64,000 nt of DNA from assembly GCF_018362975.1 (NCBI RefSeq), contig NZ_CP074371.1, positions 3,162,001 through 3,226,000 of the forward strand. The letters run 5' to 3'. This document shows positions 49,423 through 58,693 of this stretch, in pieces. Below the pieces are notes generated by a model. The model worked only from the letters and a program-made list of their open reading frames with translations, was not told where the DNA came from and made no database searches. Both the position numbers and the translations under genes were made by a program. Source of the stretch: Nocardia tengchongensis (GTDB taxonomy: Bacteria > Actinomycetota > Actinomycetes > Mycobacteriales > Mycobacteriaceae). How positions within the stretch are numbered: position 1 is the stretch's first letter; the number at the start of each line of letters is the position of its first letter.

Positions 49423-49833
49423 CTATCCACCGACGCGCGTCATCGTCGCCTCGTAACCGCCACCGGGCCACACCCACGCGCCGGACAGCGTGTTGCCGTC
49501 GGCGCTGAACGTGGTCCGGCAGTACGCCGGCGAGCCCTTACGGCCACCCCAGATCGTCAGCACGTCGCCGTCGAGTTCGTACTCGTAGTCGAGCGTTTCG
49601 CCGTCGCTCGAGTAGAAGCGTGACGTGACCGCCTCACTCGCCTCACCGCCGAACGGCCGTTCGTGGCCGATGACTTCGAGTCCGGAGACGTGGTGCCCGT
49701 CGCGGTCCATGTCCACGCGCTGGGACAAGAAGGCACGGCCGTCGAGCCACGCGTAGGTCGTGGTGCCGTCGGCGCCGCCGGACACCCGCCAGGTGCCGAC
49801 GAGACAGTCGAGGTCGGAGATCGAGGTACTCAT
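49423..49833 (-). CDS. DUF1579/lipocalin-like hypothetical protein
   Basis: 136 aa from ATG 49833 (MSTSISDLDCLVGTWRVSGG). An LxGTWxxxGG start, then alternating strands (FLSQRVDMDRDGHHVSGLEVIGHERPFGG, FYSSDGETLDYEYELDGDVLTIW, TTFSADGNTLSGAWVWPGGGY) suggests a lipocalin-like beta barrel. It is the first gene of the DUF1579-DGPF-ECF42 operon and thus a likely direct target of the sigma factor. Confidence 0.78.
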   Translation of the reverse strand: MSTSISDLDCLVGTWRVSGGADGTTTYAWLDGRAFLSQRVDMDRDGHHVSGLEVIGHERPFGGEASEAVTSRFYSSDGETLDYEYELDGDVLTIWGGRKGSPAYCRTTFSADGNTLSGAWVWPGGGYEATMTRVGG

Positions 49834-50005
49834 GACGAGAGTTCCTTTCGGTTGATGGTTCCTTCGCCGGTACCACGGAGCCAGCGGACGGTCTTCGACA
49901 TTCGGTCGTCGAACCGTGCGCGGCGGCGCCGCGCACACAGCTTCGACAACAGCAAGCTCGAACGCCCCGACCAGACAACCGAGGAAACGCCCAAAAGGTG
50001 ATCTT

Positions 50006-50024
50006 GATCCACAGGTCTTGACAA
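50006..50024 (-). repeat. Solitary IS256-type inverted-repeat end
   Basis: GATCCACAGGTCTTGACAA matches the right inverted repeat CATTCACAGGATTTGACAA of the nearby IS in 15 of 19 positions and the same orientation. It marks the far side of the ECF42 operon. Confidence 0.45.
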
Positions 50025-50105
50025 TTGCTCGTGATCGGCAGGCATTGGACTTCTGATATGTAGGTGATTGTCCCGCGCGGGCGTGCGGTTTACTTGACCG
50101 ACTGT

Positions 50106-51664
50106 GTGAGCGTGGTTGAGAGGCGAATTCTGTTGTTGGTGCGACTGTTCCGGCGTTCGATCACCGCACTTGTCGTATCGGTGACCGTCATGGCGCCGGT
50201 GGGTGTGTACAGTTCCGCCGCGCCCGGGCCGGGAAACGAGCCGCAACCGCTGGGGTTGGAGCGGTTTCAGGGGCAGCCGATCGATTGGAGGGCTTGCGGG
50301 ACGACGGAGTTGGATGCGGCCGCGGGGAGTGCGCGGACGTGGTGGTGCCGGTGGATTACGGGAAACTCGACGGGCGCACGACGACAGTGGCGATATCTCG
50401 GGTGCGAGCAGGTGATCCGGAACGACGGCGAGGGGTGCTGCTGTCCAATCCCGGCGGACCCGGCGCGGAGGGGTTGGACAGTCTGGATCTGCTCGGTGAT
50501 GTGCTGAGCCCGGAGGTGCTGGCCGGCTATGACCTGATCGGAATGGATCCGCGTGGTGTCGGGCGGTCGGGGCGGACTGGGCGGTGCGGGTGGCCGGTGG
50601 GCGAGATGATCCGATCGGCGGGCGTGGATCTGCTGGGGTTCGCGCACGACACAGTGCAGTCAGCCGGAATGGCTGCATCGTGTCTGGTTCGTGATCCGGA
50701 GTTGTTGCGGCAGTTCACTACTCGCAATACGGCGCGGGATATGGATATCGTCCGGAGCGCGCTGCGCGAGGAGAAGATCAGCTACTACGGGACGTCCTAC
50801 GGGACCTACCTGGGCGCGGTGTACACGCAGATGTTCCCGGAGCGGGGAGATCGGATCGTGCTCGACAGTGCCATCGATCCGGATCGGTATTGGGAAGGGC
50901 TGGTACAGGATTGGGGGCCGGCTGATGAGATCGCATTGGACGATTGGGCGGGGTGGGCGGCCGCGCGGGACGACACGTATCGGTTGGGTGCGACACCGCG
51001 GCAGGTGCGGGCCGGGGTCGAGGAGCTGGTGCGGGCTGCTGCACGGCAGCCGATCGTGGTGGACGGTTTCGCTGTCGACGATCATTGGCTGCCGTTCATC
51101 CTGCACGGGATGCTGATGAACTATCGGATCAATGCGGCTGTGGCCGAGACTGTCCGGGAGCTCGCCGACGCCGCGGGCGGGCCGCCGACCAGGTCTCGTT
51201 CGCCTCGGCTCGCGGCCATCGTGGCAGCGCTGCGCGACGGGGAGAACTCGACGCTGGCGCAGATCGCCTGCGGGGACTCGGCTGCGATGACGGATCTGGG
51301 TTCGTACTGGCGCAATATCGAGGACAGCCGGGTCACACAGCCGGTCTTCGGCGCGTTGGCGAGCAATGTCGAGCCCTGTGCGTTCTGGCCACGGCCAGTG
51401 GAAGCGCCCACCGTTGTTCGGAATTCGGTGCCCGCGCTCATCGTTCAGGCGACCGGAGACCCTCGTACCCCCTACGCCCACGGACTCCGGCTGCACCAGG
51501 ACATGGCGGGGTCGCGGATGGTCACGCTGCAGGACGTCCGCATTCACATGACCTTCCGGCCCGGGTTGAGCGCCTGCGTGAACGAGGCCATCAACACCTA
51601 CTTTGACGCCGGGACGCTGCCGGAGTCGGATACGACCTGCCACGCCGATCCATCGACGCCCTAG
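50106..51664 (+). pseudogene. Secreted S33-type peptidase/hydrolase (TAP-like), frameshifted
   Basis: GTG 50106 opens a signal peptide (VVERRILLLVRLFRRSITAL to SSAAPG) and the mature start QGQPIDWRACGTTELD. The frame shifts near 50,325; the other frame continues ECADVVVPVDYGKLDG with LSNPGGPGAEGLDS, the nucleophile GTSYGTYLG, Asp in VQATGDPRTPY and His in RIHMTF to 51664. A missing G in a GGGG run restores one ~519-aa protein of the SlpD/TAP tripeptidyl-aminopeptidase family common in actinomycetes. Confidence 0.8.
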
Positions 51665-52036
51665 AACCGGACGAATCAACTGCGGATCAAGCGGCCGATC
51701 CGTCAGCAACACCCCCGACCGATTAACCACTTCGGTATCGGCAAGAAGCGCATCAAGGTGGCGGCAGAACGCGTACATGCGGTCCGGCACACAGACCGGT
51801 GGCGATCATCCGACACCACCGTCCGACTGCCGCGGCCGCTCGCCTACCGCGTAGATCGCGATCGCCGGCCCATCGACCAGTACCGCGCGGTTCGCATGCT
51901 GGTCCGTCAGGTCCACCAATGGAAATGCTCGGCGAATAGCCGGGCATTTTCTCGTTGTCGTGTCGAATGCCAGATCCGTTTTCTTCCAGTCCTTTCCGGC
52001 TCTGAACCAGCCGTTGCCCCTACGCGGAACGGGGGC
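51665..52036. other. Intergenic region with a possible gene remnant
   Basis: On the minus strand a coherent frame reads RAVLVDGPAIAIYAVGERPR, a TGA, then PDRMYAFCRHLDALLADTEV and LTDRPLDPQLIRPVL (about 51,690-51,930). The first part resembles DDGAVLVDGPDVIIRAVGAR readable at ~46,260. It may be debris of a mobile-element gene; nothing else is seen. Confidence 0.3.
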
Positions 52037-53830
52037 TCAGCCGACCGGGAGTTTCACCACCGGATCGGGGCCCTGGTCGGTGATGTAAACGTTGCCCGCC
52101 GTGTCGACGGCCACACCCTGGGGATTCTTCAGCCCGGTGAACGGCAGCGGGGTCGGCGTCGATGCGCCCGCCGCCAACCTCACCACCCATTGATTACCCC
52201 AGTCGACGACGAACAAGTCACCCGCCCTGTCGACCGCCACACCCTGGGGATCCTTGAGCCCGGTGAACGGCAGCGAGGTGGCCGTCGATGCGCCCGCCGC
52301 CAACTTCATGACCCGCTCGGTACTCAATTCGGTGACGTATACGTTGCCCGCCGTGTCGACCGCCACCCCTTGGGGATCTTGGAGCCCCGTGAACGGCAGC
52401 GGGGTCAGCGCCGACGCGCCCGCCGCCAACTTCACCACCCGGTCGTTACCCCGGTCGCTGACGTACACGTTTCCCGCCGTGTCGACGGCCACACCCTGGG
52501 GATCCTTGAGCCCGGTGAACGGCAGCGAGATCGCCGTCGATGCGCCCGCAGCCAATTTCACCACCCGATTGTTACTCGTGTCGGTGACGTAAATGTTGCC
52601 CGCCGTGTCGACCGCCACACCCTGGGGATTACTCAGGCCGGTAAACGGCAGCGGGGTCGGAGTCGATGCGCCCGCAGCCAATTTCACCACCCCATCGTTA
52701 CCCATGTCGGTGACGTACACATTGCCCGCCGCGTCGACAGCCACATCGGTGGGCAAGCTGACGCCGGTGAACGGCAGCGGAGTCTGTGCCGAGTAGCCCG
52801 AGGTGATAGGTGTGGGCGAGTTGCCACCGCCTGATCCGAGGCGGACGCCGATGACGACCGCTATGGCGGCCACCACGGCGACCGCGACCGCGGCGGCGAG
52901 CAGCCCGGCGGTCTTGGGCGACAATCTGATTCGCCGCCCAAGGCGCGCAGCCACGCCCCCGGTGGTGCTGACCGCGGAATCGGCCACCGCCGTACGGGCC
53001 GCCGCGGCCAGCTCGTGCACGGTCTGGTAACGATCGTCGGGGTCTTTGGCCATTCCCTTGGCGATGATCGCATCGAACGCAGCCGGTACATCGGGTGTAA
53101 TGGTGCTGGGTCGTGGCGGCGGGGTATGCAGGTGATGGGCGATCACTCCCTGCACCCCCGCTGCGCTCGCAAACGGTGGTTGGCCGGTCAGGCACTGATA
53201 CAGCACGCACGTCAACGCGTACACGTCCGCTCGGGCATCGGCCTTGATCTCCGCGGTGATCTCCTCCGGCGCCATGTAGGCGACAGTGCCGAGGGTTTCG
53301 CCGATCGAGGTCAGCGTACGGTCATCGGTGGCGTGGGCGATCCCGAAGTCGATCAGGTAGGCGAACTCATCGGCCCCCAGCAGGATGTTGGAGGGTTTGA
53401 CATCGCGATGGACCAGCCCGATGTCGTGGGCCGCTTGCAGCGCGCCGGCCACCTGTGCGCAGATCGCCACTGCCCGCCGCGGCGACAAGGCCCCTTCTCG
53501 GCTGATCACCGCACGCAGGTCGGTGCCCTCGATCAAGCGCATGTTCAGATACAGCCGACCGTCGATGTCGCCGAAATCGTGGATGGGGATCACATGCGGC
53601 TCGGCCAACTGCGCCACCGCCCGGCACTCCCGGCGGAACCGTTCGCGCAGCTCCTCGTCATCGGCGAAGCGCTCAGGCAATACCTTGACCGCCACCACCC
53701 GGTTGGTCAGCGAATCATGCGCCCGCCACACCTGGCCCATGCCACCCTGCCCCAGCAGCGACAACAGCCGATAGCGCCCGAACACCTCCGCTGAGGTGGT
53801 GTCTCCGCCGCCAACTGACGTGTCGTCCAT
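52037..53830 (-). CDS. Ser/Thr protein kinase with extracellular NHL repeats (PknD-like)
   Basis: 597 aa from ATG 53830. The kinase domain (20-275) has LGQGGMGQVW, catalytic K49 in VVAVKV, HRDVKPSN (D143) and DFG (D161-G163). Juxtamembrane 276-305, single TM at ~308-330, then an extracellular part made of about six 42-aa NHL repeats (PFTGLxxPQGVAVDTAGNVYVTD), a beta-propeller as in M. tuberculosis PknD. It senses an external signal and phosphorylates cytoplasmic targets. Divergent from the FHA-FHA-ABC exporter, the probable substrate. Confidence 0.95.
   Translation of the reverse strand: MDDTSVGGGDTTSAEVFGRYRLLSLLGQGGMGQVWRAHDSLTNRVVAVKVLPERFADDEELRERFRRECRAVAQLAEPHVIPIHDFGDIDGRLYLNMRLIEGTDLRAVISREGALSPRRAVAICAQVAGALQAAHDIGLVHRDVKPSNILLGADEFAYLIDFGIAHATDDRTLTSIGETLGTVAYMAPEEITAEIKADARADVYALTCVLYQCLTGQPPFASAAGVQGVIAHHLHTPPPRPSTITPDVPAAFDAIIAKGMAKDPDDRYQTVHELAAAARTAVADSAVSTTGGVAARLGRRIRLSPKTAGLLAAAVAVAVVAAIAVVIGVRLGSGGGNSPTPITSGYSAQTPLPFTGVSLPTDVAVDAAGNVYVTDMGNDGVVKLAAGASTPTPLPFTGLSNPQGVAVDTAGNIYVTDTSNNRVVKLAAGASTAISLPFTGLKDPQGVAVDTAGNVYVSDRGNDRVVKLAAGASALTPLPFTGLQDPQGVAVDTAGNVYVTELSTERVMKLAAGASTATSLPFTGLKDPQGVAVDRAGDLFVVDWGNQWVVRLAAGASTPTPLPFTGLKNPQGVAVDTAGNVYITDQGPDPVVKLPVG
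52040..52790 (-). repeat. 126-bp tandem coding repeats (NHL propeller)
   Basis: Six copies of a 126-bp unit encode the NHL repeats. Adjacent units share long near-identical stretches (for example the ACGTTGCCCGCCGTGTCGAC segment), which indicates recent duplication or gene conversion among blades. Confidence 0.8.
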
Positions 53831-54171
53831 TATGCCGTCCCGTGACCACCCGACTGGCAAACGGTGTACTTGCCTGCAATCCGACCCCCGCCCGAGCTGG
53901 TACCCCACCCTCGTTGATTCAGCCAGGCCAGACAGTCGAGAGTCGGCGCTGTCCACCAACAAACCTGTAGCAACTCGAGCGTACCTCTTTGCTTGTGATT
54001 CAACCGTGCGGCACCGGTGGCGCACTACGCAAATGGGGTGCAACGAAATTCGGTGCATGAAACAAATTGAGCAATATTCGGCTTCGATCTTGCTTCAGCT
54101 TCTGTCGTATTAGTATTTCAAATCCCATCAACATTCGTCGCGGCACTTCGGCACGGTCGTATACTCCCGTT
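53831..54171. other. Divergent promoter region of kinase and exporter genes
   Basis: 341 bp without genes. AT-richer near 54,050-54,150. It carries TATACT at 54160-54165, seven bases before the exporter ATG, giving a leaderless transcript. Confidence 0.6.
54160..54165 (+). promoter_or_regulatory. -10 element (TATACT) for a leaderless mRNA
   Basis: Perfect match to the actinobacterial TANNNT -10 type; the transcription start would fall at or next to the ATG at 54172. No ribosome site precedes that ATG. Confidence 0.6.
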
Positions 54172-56640
54172 ATGGCGGATGTGCGGTCCTCCACGGAATT
54201 CCCTGAGTCAGCAGTTCTCGTGGTGCAGACACGAGAACACGTCTATCGGCTACGTGCCGGGGGCGCATACAACATCGGCCGGGATCCGACCGCCGACATC
54301 GTTGTCACCGATCCGCGTGTTTCGTCCTTGCATGCCGTGCTGGAGCGCGGGTCGCACGGTTGGGAGATCGAGGACGCGCACAGCCTGAACGGCACCTTTT
54401 TCGACGGTCAGCGCGTCGAACGGATGCTGATCGACCACGACGAGACCTTCCAGCTGGGGCATGCCAAACATGGTGCGCAGCTGGCCTGCTCGCTGGAGAC
54501 ATCACCCGCCCCCGTCCCCGAGCCCGAGCCCGATGACGACTTCGGCGGGGACACGATGGTCGTCCCGAATCCTGGCTATGACTTGGACGATGAAGCCACC
54601 GTCACCCTGTTCGAGCCGGGTCTGCCGCGGCGAGTGTCGCGATCGTCGCCGCCGGCTACTCAGCCCAGCGCGGTAGTACGGATCGTCTCGGGCACGCTCC
54701 GGATCGGACGCGCCGCCGACAACGACATCGTCGTGCCCGATCTCATGGTGTCTCGCCATCACGCCGAACTACAGGTGATCGCCGACGGCAAATATCGAGT
54801 CGTCGACCTCGACAGCCACAACGGCACCTATGTCAACGGCCACCGGATCGAGACCGCGGACCTGTCCGAATCCGACTTGATCGGCATGGGGCACACCACC
54901 TACCGGCTCGTCGGCAACGAACTGCGCGAGTCCGTCGACACCGGTGACATCTCGGTCTGTGTCCAGAACCTGATCGTGCGGACACCGGAAGGCAAAGTGC
55001 TGCTCGACGACGTGACCTTCCCCATCGCGCAGCGCTCACTGGTCGGGGTCATCGGACCCAGCGGAGCGGGCAAGTCGACGCTGTTGGGCGCGGTCACCGG
55101 GATGCGGCCCGCGACCGAGGGGACCGTCCGCTACGACGGACGCGACCTGTACACCGATTACGACGAGCTGCGACACCGGATCGGATTGGTTCCGCAGGAG
55201 GACATCCTGCACAAAGAGCTCCCGACGCGACGCGCCCTGCTCTACGCGGCCGAGCTGCGGTTCCCCGGTGACACAGCCCGTGAGGAGCGCGAGCAGCGAG
55301 TCGACGAAGTCCTCGACGAACTCGGCCTGACGCGGCACGCCGACACCCGCATCGATCGGCTCTCCGGCGGGCAACGCAAACGGGTCAGCGTCGCATTGGA
55401 ACTGCTGACCAAACCGTCGCTGTTGTTCCTCGACGAACCGACCTCCGGCCTGGATCCCGGCCTGGACAAGACGGTCATGGAAATGCTGTCCGAACTCGCC
55501 CACGACGGGCGGACCGTCATCGTCGTCACCCACAGCGTGGCGAATCTCGATTCCTGTGACCGCCTTCTGGTGCTGGTGCCCGGCGGCAAGCTGGCCTATT
55601 ACGGACCGCCCGCTGAGGGGTTGCAGGAGTTCGGGCAGCGCACCTGGGCCGAGGTGTTCCAGGCATTCGACCGGGACGAGGACCGCGACTGGGCCGGTGA
55701 GTTCCGGAAGTCCCCGCGCTTCGAGAACTACGTCGATGTCGGGCCGATCGACGACATCGGACCGGCGGAAGTACACGCACCAGCTGTGCCCCCGCCCCCG
55801 CGGCAGTCCAAGCTCAGCCAGCTCAGCACACTGTGCCGGCGGTATCTGGCGGTAATCGCCTCGGACCGCAGTTATCTGGCGTTACTCGGCGTGATGCCGC
55901 TGCTGCTGGGCGGTTTGGTCGCCGCGGTGCCGGCGGGCGCGGGTTTCACCGGGGCGCCGGGAACCAACGAAGATGCCTCCACCAAGCTCATGATCTTGGT
56001 TTTCGGTGCTTGCTTCGTCGGCACCGGCAACGCGATTCGCGAGATCGTCAAGGAACAGACGATCTACCGCAGAGAACGCGCGGCAGGACTGTCGGCCGGG
56101 GTCTATCTGATGTCGAAAGTGCTGGTCTTGGGTGTGATCACCGTCCTTCAGGCGGCGGTGTTGTTCTTGATCGGCACTATCGGTACGAGCTTTCCGCCGA
56201 GCGGGATATTCACTTCGGTCCAGCTGGAGTTGATCTTGGCGATGGCGATGCTGGGCATCGCGTCGCTGACGTTGGGCTTGCTGGTGTCGGCTTCGGTGAG
56301 CACCTCGGAAAAGACACTGCCCCTGCTGATCGTGCTGTCGATGGCGCAACTGGTGCTCACCGGCGGGCTGGTGCGACTGCCCGGCACGCCCGTTCTGCAA
56401 CAGCTGTCCTTCCTGTCGCCGTCCCGTTGGGGCTACGGCGCCGGAGCGGCCAGCATCGACCTCGACACCATCACGCCGCACGAGGGCGGGCCCGACCCGC
56501 TGTGGAAACACACCATCGGCACCTGGCTGCTCGATATGGGAGTCCTCGCCGGTCTCGCGGCGATCTTCCTCGCGCTGGCCTGGTATCGCCTGCACCGGAT
56601 GCAGCCGCGGCGGCGCGGCGCCCGCGTCGCTCAGATGTGA
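54172..56640 (+). CDS. FHA-FHA-ABC exporter, Rv1747-like
   Basis: 822 aa. FHA1 (~20-100: YNIGRDPTADIVVTDPRVSSLHA) and FHA2 (~180-255: LRIGRAADNDIVVPDLMVSRHHA) bind phosphothreonine. The linker has TMVVPNPGYDLDDEATVTLF with candidate phosphothreonines. The NBD has Walker A GPSGAGKST (~295-303), signature LSGGQRKRVS and Walker B LLFLDEPTSGLD; six C-terminal TMs follow. In M. tuberculosis, kinase PknF phosphorylates Rv1747 linker threonines; the exporter is tied to lipid and PIM transport. Here the neighbouring kinase is PknD-like. Confidence 0.94.
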   Translation: MADVRSSTEFPESAVLVVQTREHVYRLRAGGAYNIGRDPTADIVVTDPRVSSLHAVLERGSHGWEIEDAHSLNGTFFDGQRVERMLIDHDETFQLGHAKHGAQLACSLETSPAPVPEPEPDDDFGGDTMVVPNPGYDLDDEATVTLFEPGLPRRVSRSSPPATQPSAVVRIVSGTLRIGRAADNDIVVPDLMVSRHHAELQVIADGKYRVVDLDSHNGTYVNGHRIETADLSESDLIGMGHTTYRLVGNELRESVDTGDISVCVQNLIVRTPEGKVLLDDVTFPIAQRSLVGVIGPSGAGKSTLLGAVTGMRPATEGTVRYDGRDLYTDYDELRHRIGLVPQEDILHKELPTRRALLYAAELRFPGDTAREEREQRVDEVLDELGLTRHADTRIDRLSGGQRKRVSVALELLTKPSLLFLDEPTSGLDPGLDKTVMEMLSELAHDGRTVIVVTHSVANLDSCDRLLVLVPGGKLAYYGPPAEGLQEFGQRTWAEVFQAFDRDEDRDWAGEFRKSPRFENYVDVGPIDDIGPAEVHAPAVPPPPRQSKLSQLSTLCRRYLAVIASDRSYLALLGVMPLLLGGLVAAVPAGAGFTGAPGTNEDASTKLMILVFGACFVGTGNAIREIVKEQTIYRRERAAGLSAGVYLMSKVLVLGVITVLQAAVLFLIGTIGTSFPPSGIFTSVQLELILAMAMLGIASLTLGLLVSASVSTSEKTLPLLIVLSMAQLVLTGGLVRLPGTPVLQQLSFLSPSRWGYGAGAASIDLDTITPHEGGPDPLWKHTIGTWLLDMGVLAGLAAIFLALAWYRLHRMQPRRRGARVAQM

Positions 56641-56905
56641 GCCTGCCGTTGGCTTTTCGGTGATGAAGACGACGTCATCGATCCGTCATCGATTCGCGGC
56701 CTTGATGGGGTCGGATCCCTATTCTCGATATGCGACCGTGTTCTCTCGATAAAGAATGCAACACATTTCGCCCCCGGTGTGGGCACTCATGAGTGCCTAC
56801 CACTGATCAGGGTCAATATCTGTGGTTACCGACTAGCGAACTGCTGGCTTACCTTTGGGTAAGAGGTCTTTCCTCGAAATTGCAGGCTGACAGGGAGTTG
56901 ATGAA

Positions 56906-57082
56906 ATGATTGCAAGAATCGTGAGTACGGCAGCTGCGACCGCGGTCGTACTGTCACTCGGTGTTGCCGGGGCGTCGACGGCGTCCGCCAGTGAAGTACA
57001 GGCAACGCCTGTGGATGGATCGATCGGCTTCTGTTTCGTGATCCCGCTGCCAGGATCTGCGGACCTGGTTTGGTGCCTCTGA
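56906..57082 (+). CDS. Small secreted peptide precursor, 58 aa
   Basis: ATG 56906 with GGGAG eight bases upstream; too short for usual gene calling. MIARIVSTAAATAVVLSLGV then an AGASTASA cleavage region forms a clear Sec signal peptide. The mature ~28 residues SEVQATPVDGSIGFCFVIPL end PGSADLVWCL and hold two cysteines, suggesting a disulfide. No known family; a strong terminator follows. Confidence 0.6.
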   Translation: MIARIVSTAAATAVVLSLGVAGASTASASEVQATPVDGSIGFCFVIPLPGSADLVWCL

Positions 57083-57133
57083 CAAAAAATACCGAACTTC
57101 GGCGGGCCGGTACCGCGAAAGCGGCACCGGCCC
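57083..57133. terminator. Bidirectional terminator between convergent small secreted genes
   Basis: Hairpin GGGCCGGTACCGC-GAAA-GCGGCACCGGCCC (57104-57133), one mismatch. In the minus direction it is followed by the small palindrome CCGAAGTTCGG and TATTTTTT, a good U-tract for the gene at 57159-57641. In the plus direction it lies just after the 58-aa gene. Confidence 0.8.
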
Positions 57134-57158
57134 CCTGCGTTTCGGTCGATCGAAGGAC

Positions 57159-57641
57159 TCAGGGAGTCATCGAAGTACCCAGCCCCGAGGACACATTGGC
57201 GGCGACGCCGTTCGCGGTCGCGAGTGCGACGATCCGGCCGGCTCCGGTCTGTACCGGGACTGCCGCCGGTGCGCAGGTGCAGGGCTGTTCCGCCGTTTCC
57301 CGGACCGGAACGTCGACCACGCCCCAGGCGCCGGTGTTCAGGTTCACCCACCGGATCCGGACCGACGAGTCGAGCACGTGGTTACCGTCGAACGGCGGCG
57401 GGTTCGCGACACCGAAGCTGGTGACGCCCGGTTCCTCGCCGGCGGTGGCCGTCATGAAGAGCGAGAAATACGCTGGAACACCCCATGATTGGGATACTTC
57501 CATCAATGGGAGCTGGAACGTGGTCGTCTCCGCGGCTTGCGCGACGCTCTGCTGACCGAGCAGTAGCCCGCCGGCCACCGCACCCGCGAAACCCAGCCTG
57601 CCGACGGCACCGGCAGCCCGGCGAGTCACGTCGTTCGTCAC
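57159..57641 (-). CDS. Secreted protein of unknown function
   Basis: 160 aa. N-terminal RRAAGAVGRLGFAGAVAGGL with cleavage near QSVAQAAE gives a Sec or Tat-like signal peptide. The mature part is beta-rich (TTTFQLPLMEVSQSWGVPAYFSL, VRIRWVNLNTGAWGVVDVPV) with a CTC pair. It resembles small exported Nocardia proteins without known function. It converges with the 58-aa secreted gene across a shared terminator. Confidence 0.72.
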   Translation of the reverse strand: MTNDVTRRAAGAVGRLGFAGAVAGGLLLGQQSVAQAAETTTFQLPLMEVSQSWGVPAYFSLFMTATAGEEPGVTSFGVANPPPFDGNHVLDSSVRIRWVNLNTGAWGVVDVPVRETAEQPCTCAPAAVPVQTGAGRIVALATANGVAANVSSGLGTSMTP

Positions 57642-58003
57642 TAATCCTCCTCATGGTTGATTCGTGCGTGCATCGAGTGATTCCTGCGTAACTGGACGCC
57701 GGCGCGAGCGCAGCGGCGCCTAGGTATTCGACGCCGCGCGCCCTTCGGGTACCCCTGCCGAAAAAATTGCCAAAGATATGCCGACCACTATTGACTCCGG
57801 CTCGAGGCGGAGGAGACTTGTGTATACACCGAAACACCGGAGAACGACGCAACGGCGATGGAGACGTCTGTCGAAGTGAGCGACGCTCCCACAGGATTCG
57901 GCCAGGCCCCCGGCAAGTCGATCGGGAATCGAGTCAGAGCGACGACTAGGACTCGAGATTTCGATAGAGACTACCGGGGACTGATCTGTTCGGGGGCAAA
58001 CGA
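57642..58003. other. Intergenic region upstream of the secreted protein gene
   Basis: No gene seen in about 360 bp. It should contain the promoter of the 57159-57641 gene. The right end is the arm of the terminator of the convergent TetR gene. Confidence 0.4.
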
Positions 58004-58043
58004 AAAACGGCGCGGCGACCAACCAAGGTCGCCGCGCCGTTTT
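58004..58043. terminator. Bidirectional intrinsic terminator of the TetR gene
   Basis: Perfect 17-bp arms: AAAACGGCGCGGCGACC, loop AACCAA, GGTCGCCGCGCCGTTTT. A-tract and T-tract flank the GC core, so it works on both strands; it starts 11 bp past the TetR stop. Confidence 0.92.
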
Positions 58044-58053
58044 CTTTACCGCC

Positions 58054-58602
58054 TTATCGCTTCAGGATGATGTCGGCGGCCGCTGCTCGCACCTGGGCTC
58101 GGGTGCGGTCGGGGTGGTCGGCGGCCAGGAGTTGTTCGCCGATGCGGAGGCAGAAGGCGAGCAGGCTGCGGGCTTCGACTTCGGCGGGGTCGTCGCAGAA
58201 GGTGGCGATCATTTCCCGGAGTAGCTGCATGCGGGTGTTGTCGACGCGGCGAAGGCGTTGGGCGACAGCGGGATCGCGGCGGGCCCAGTCTCGGATGGCC
58301 AGGTCGACGGGGAGGATTTCGGCGGACAGGGTCAGGGCGCCGGCGCGCTGGATCTTGGTGCGCGGGTCGCCGCCGTCGCGTTCGACGCGGTCCAGGACGT
58401 CGTCGGTGCTGTGCCGCTCCCAGGTGTCGAGCATGGCCTCGAGCAGTGCGTTGCGGTCGGCGAAGTAGCCGTAGAAGCCGCCCTTCGTGACGCCGAGCGC
58501 CTTGGCGAGCACCTCGACGCGGACCGCGTCGGGTCCGCCTTCGGCTAGGGCGAGCAGGCCCTGCTCGATCCACTTCTCGCTCGGGGTCCGTGCGATCGCC
58601 AT
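58054..58602 (-). CDS. TetR-family regulator
   Basis: 182 aa from ATG 58602 with AGGAGG upstream. HTH: VRVEVLAKALGVTKGGFYGYFADRNALLEAM. The C-terminal ligand domain is a short AcrR-like type. It diverges from a DUF2867-like gene, and an outstanding palindromic operator lies between, so it is very probably an autorepressor that also represses that gene. Confidence 0.92.
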   Translation of the reverse strand: MAIARTPSEKWIEQGLLALAEGGPDAVRVEVLAKALGVTKGGFYGYFADRNALLEAMLDTWERHSTDDVLDRVERDGGDPRTKIQRAGALTLSAEILPVDLAIRDWARRDPAVAQRLRRVDNTRMQLLREMIATFCDDPAEVEARSLLAFCLRIGEQLLAADHPDRTRAQVRAAAADIILKR

Positions 58603-58619
58603 GCGCCTCCTGTCAGGTC

Positions 58620-58675
58620 TATACGCCACCGTATATTACCGGTAGCCTGCGATATATACGGCACCGTATATATCG
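58620..58675. promoter_or_regulatory. TetR operators: perfect 26-bp palindrome plus a second partial site
   Basis: Main operator 58650-58675: CGATATATACGG-CA-CCGTATATATCG, 12-bp arms without mismatch. The second copy at 58620-58635, TATACGCCACCGTATA, shares the ATACG...CCGTAT core. Both are within the 91-bp divergent promoter region. Confidence 0.85.
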
Positions 58676-58693
58676 CCGAGGGAGGCAACCGAC

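Noticed and set aside
52040-52790. Tandem 126-bp repeats as a CRISPR or satellite
   Set aside because: They are in frame, encode NHL blades of the kinase and have no spacers.
51758-52834. Plus-strand frame with repeated RRVDRHTLGILEPGERQRG units
   Set aside because: It is the antisense of the NHL repeats of the kinase gene; the periodicity comes from the opposite strand.
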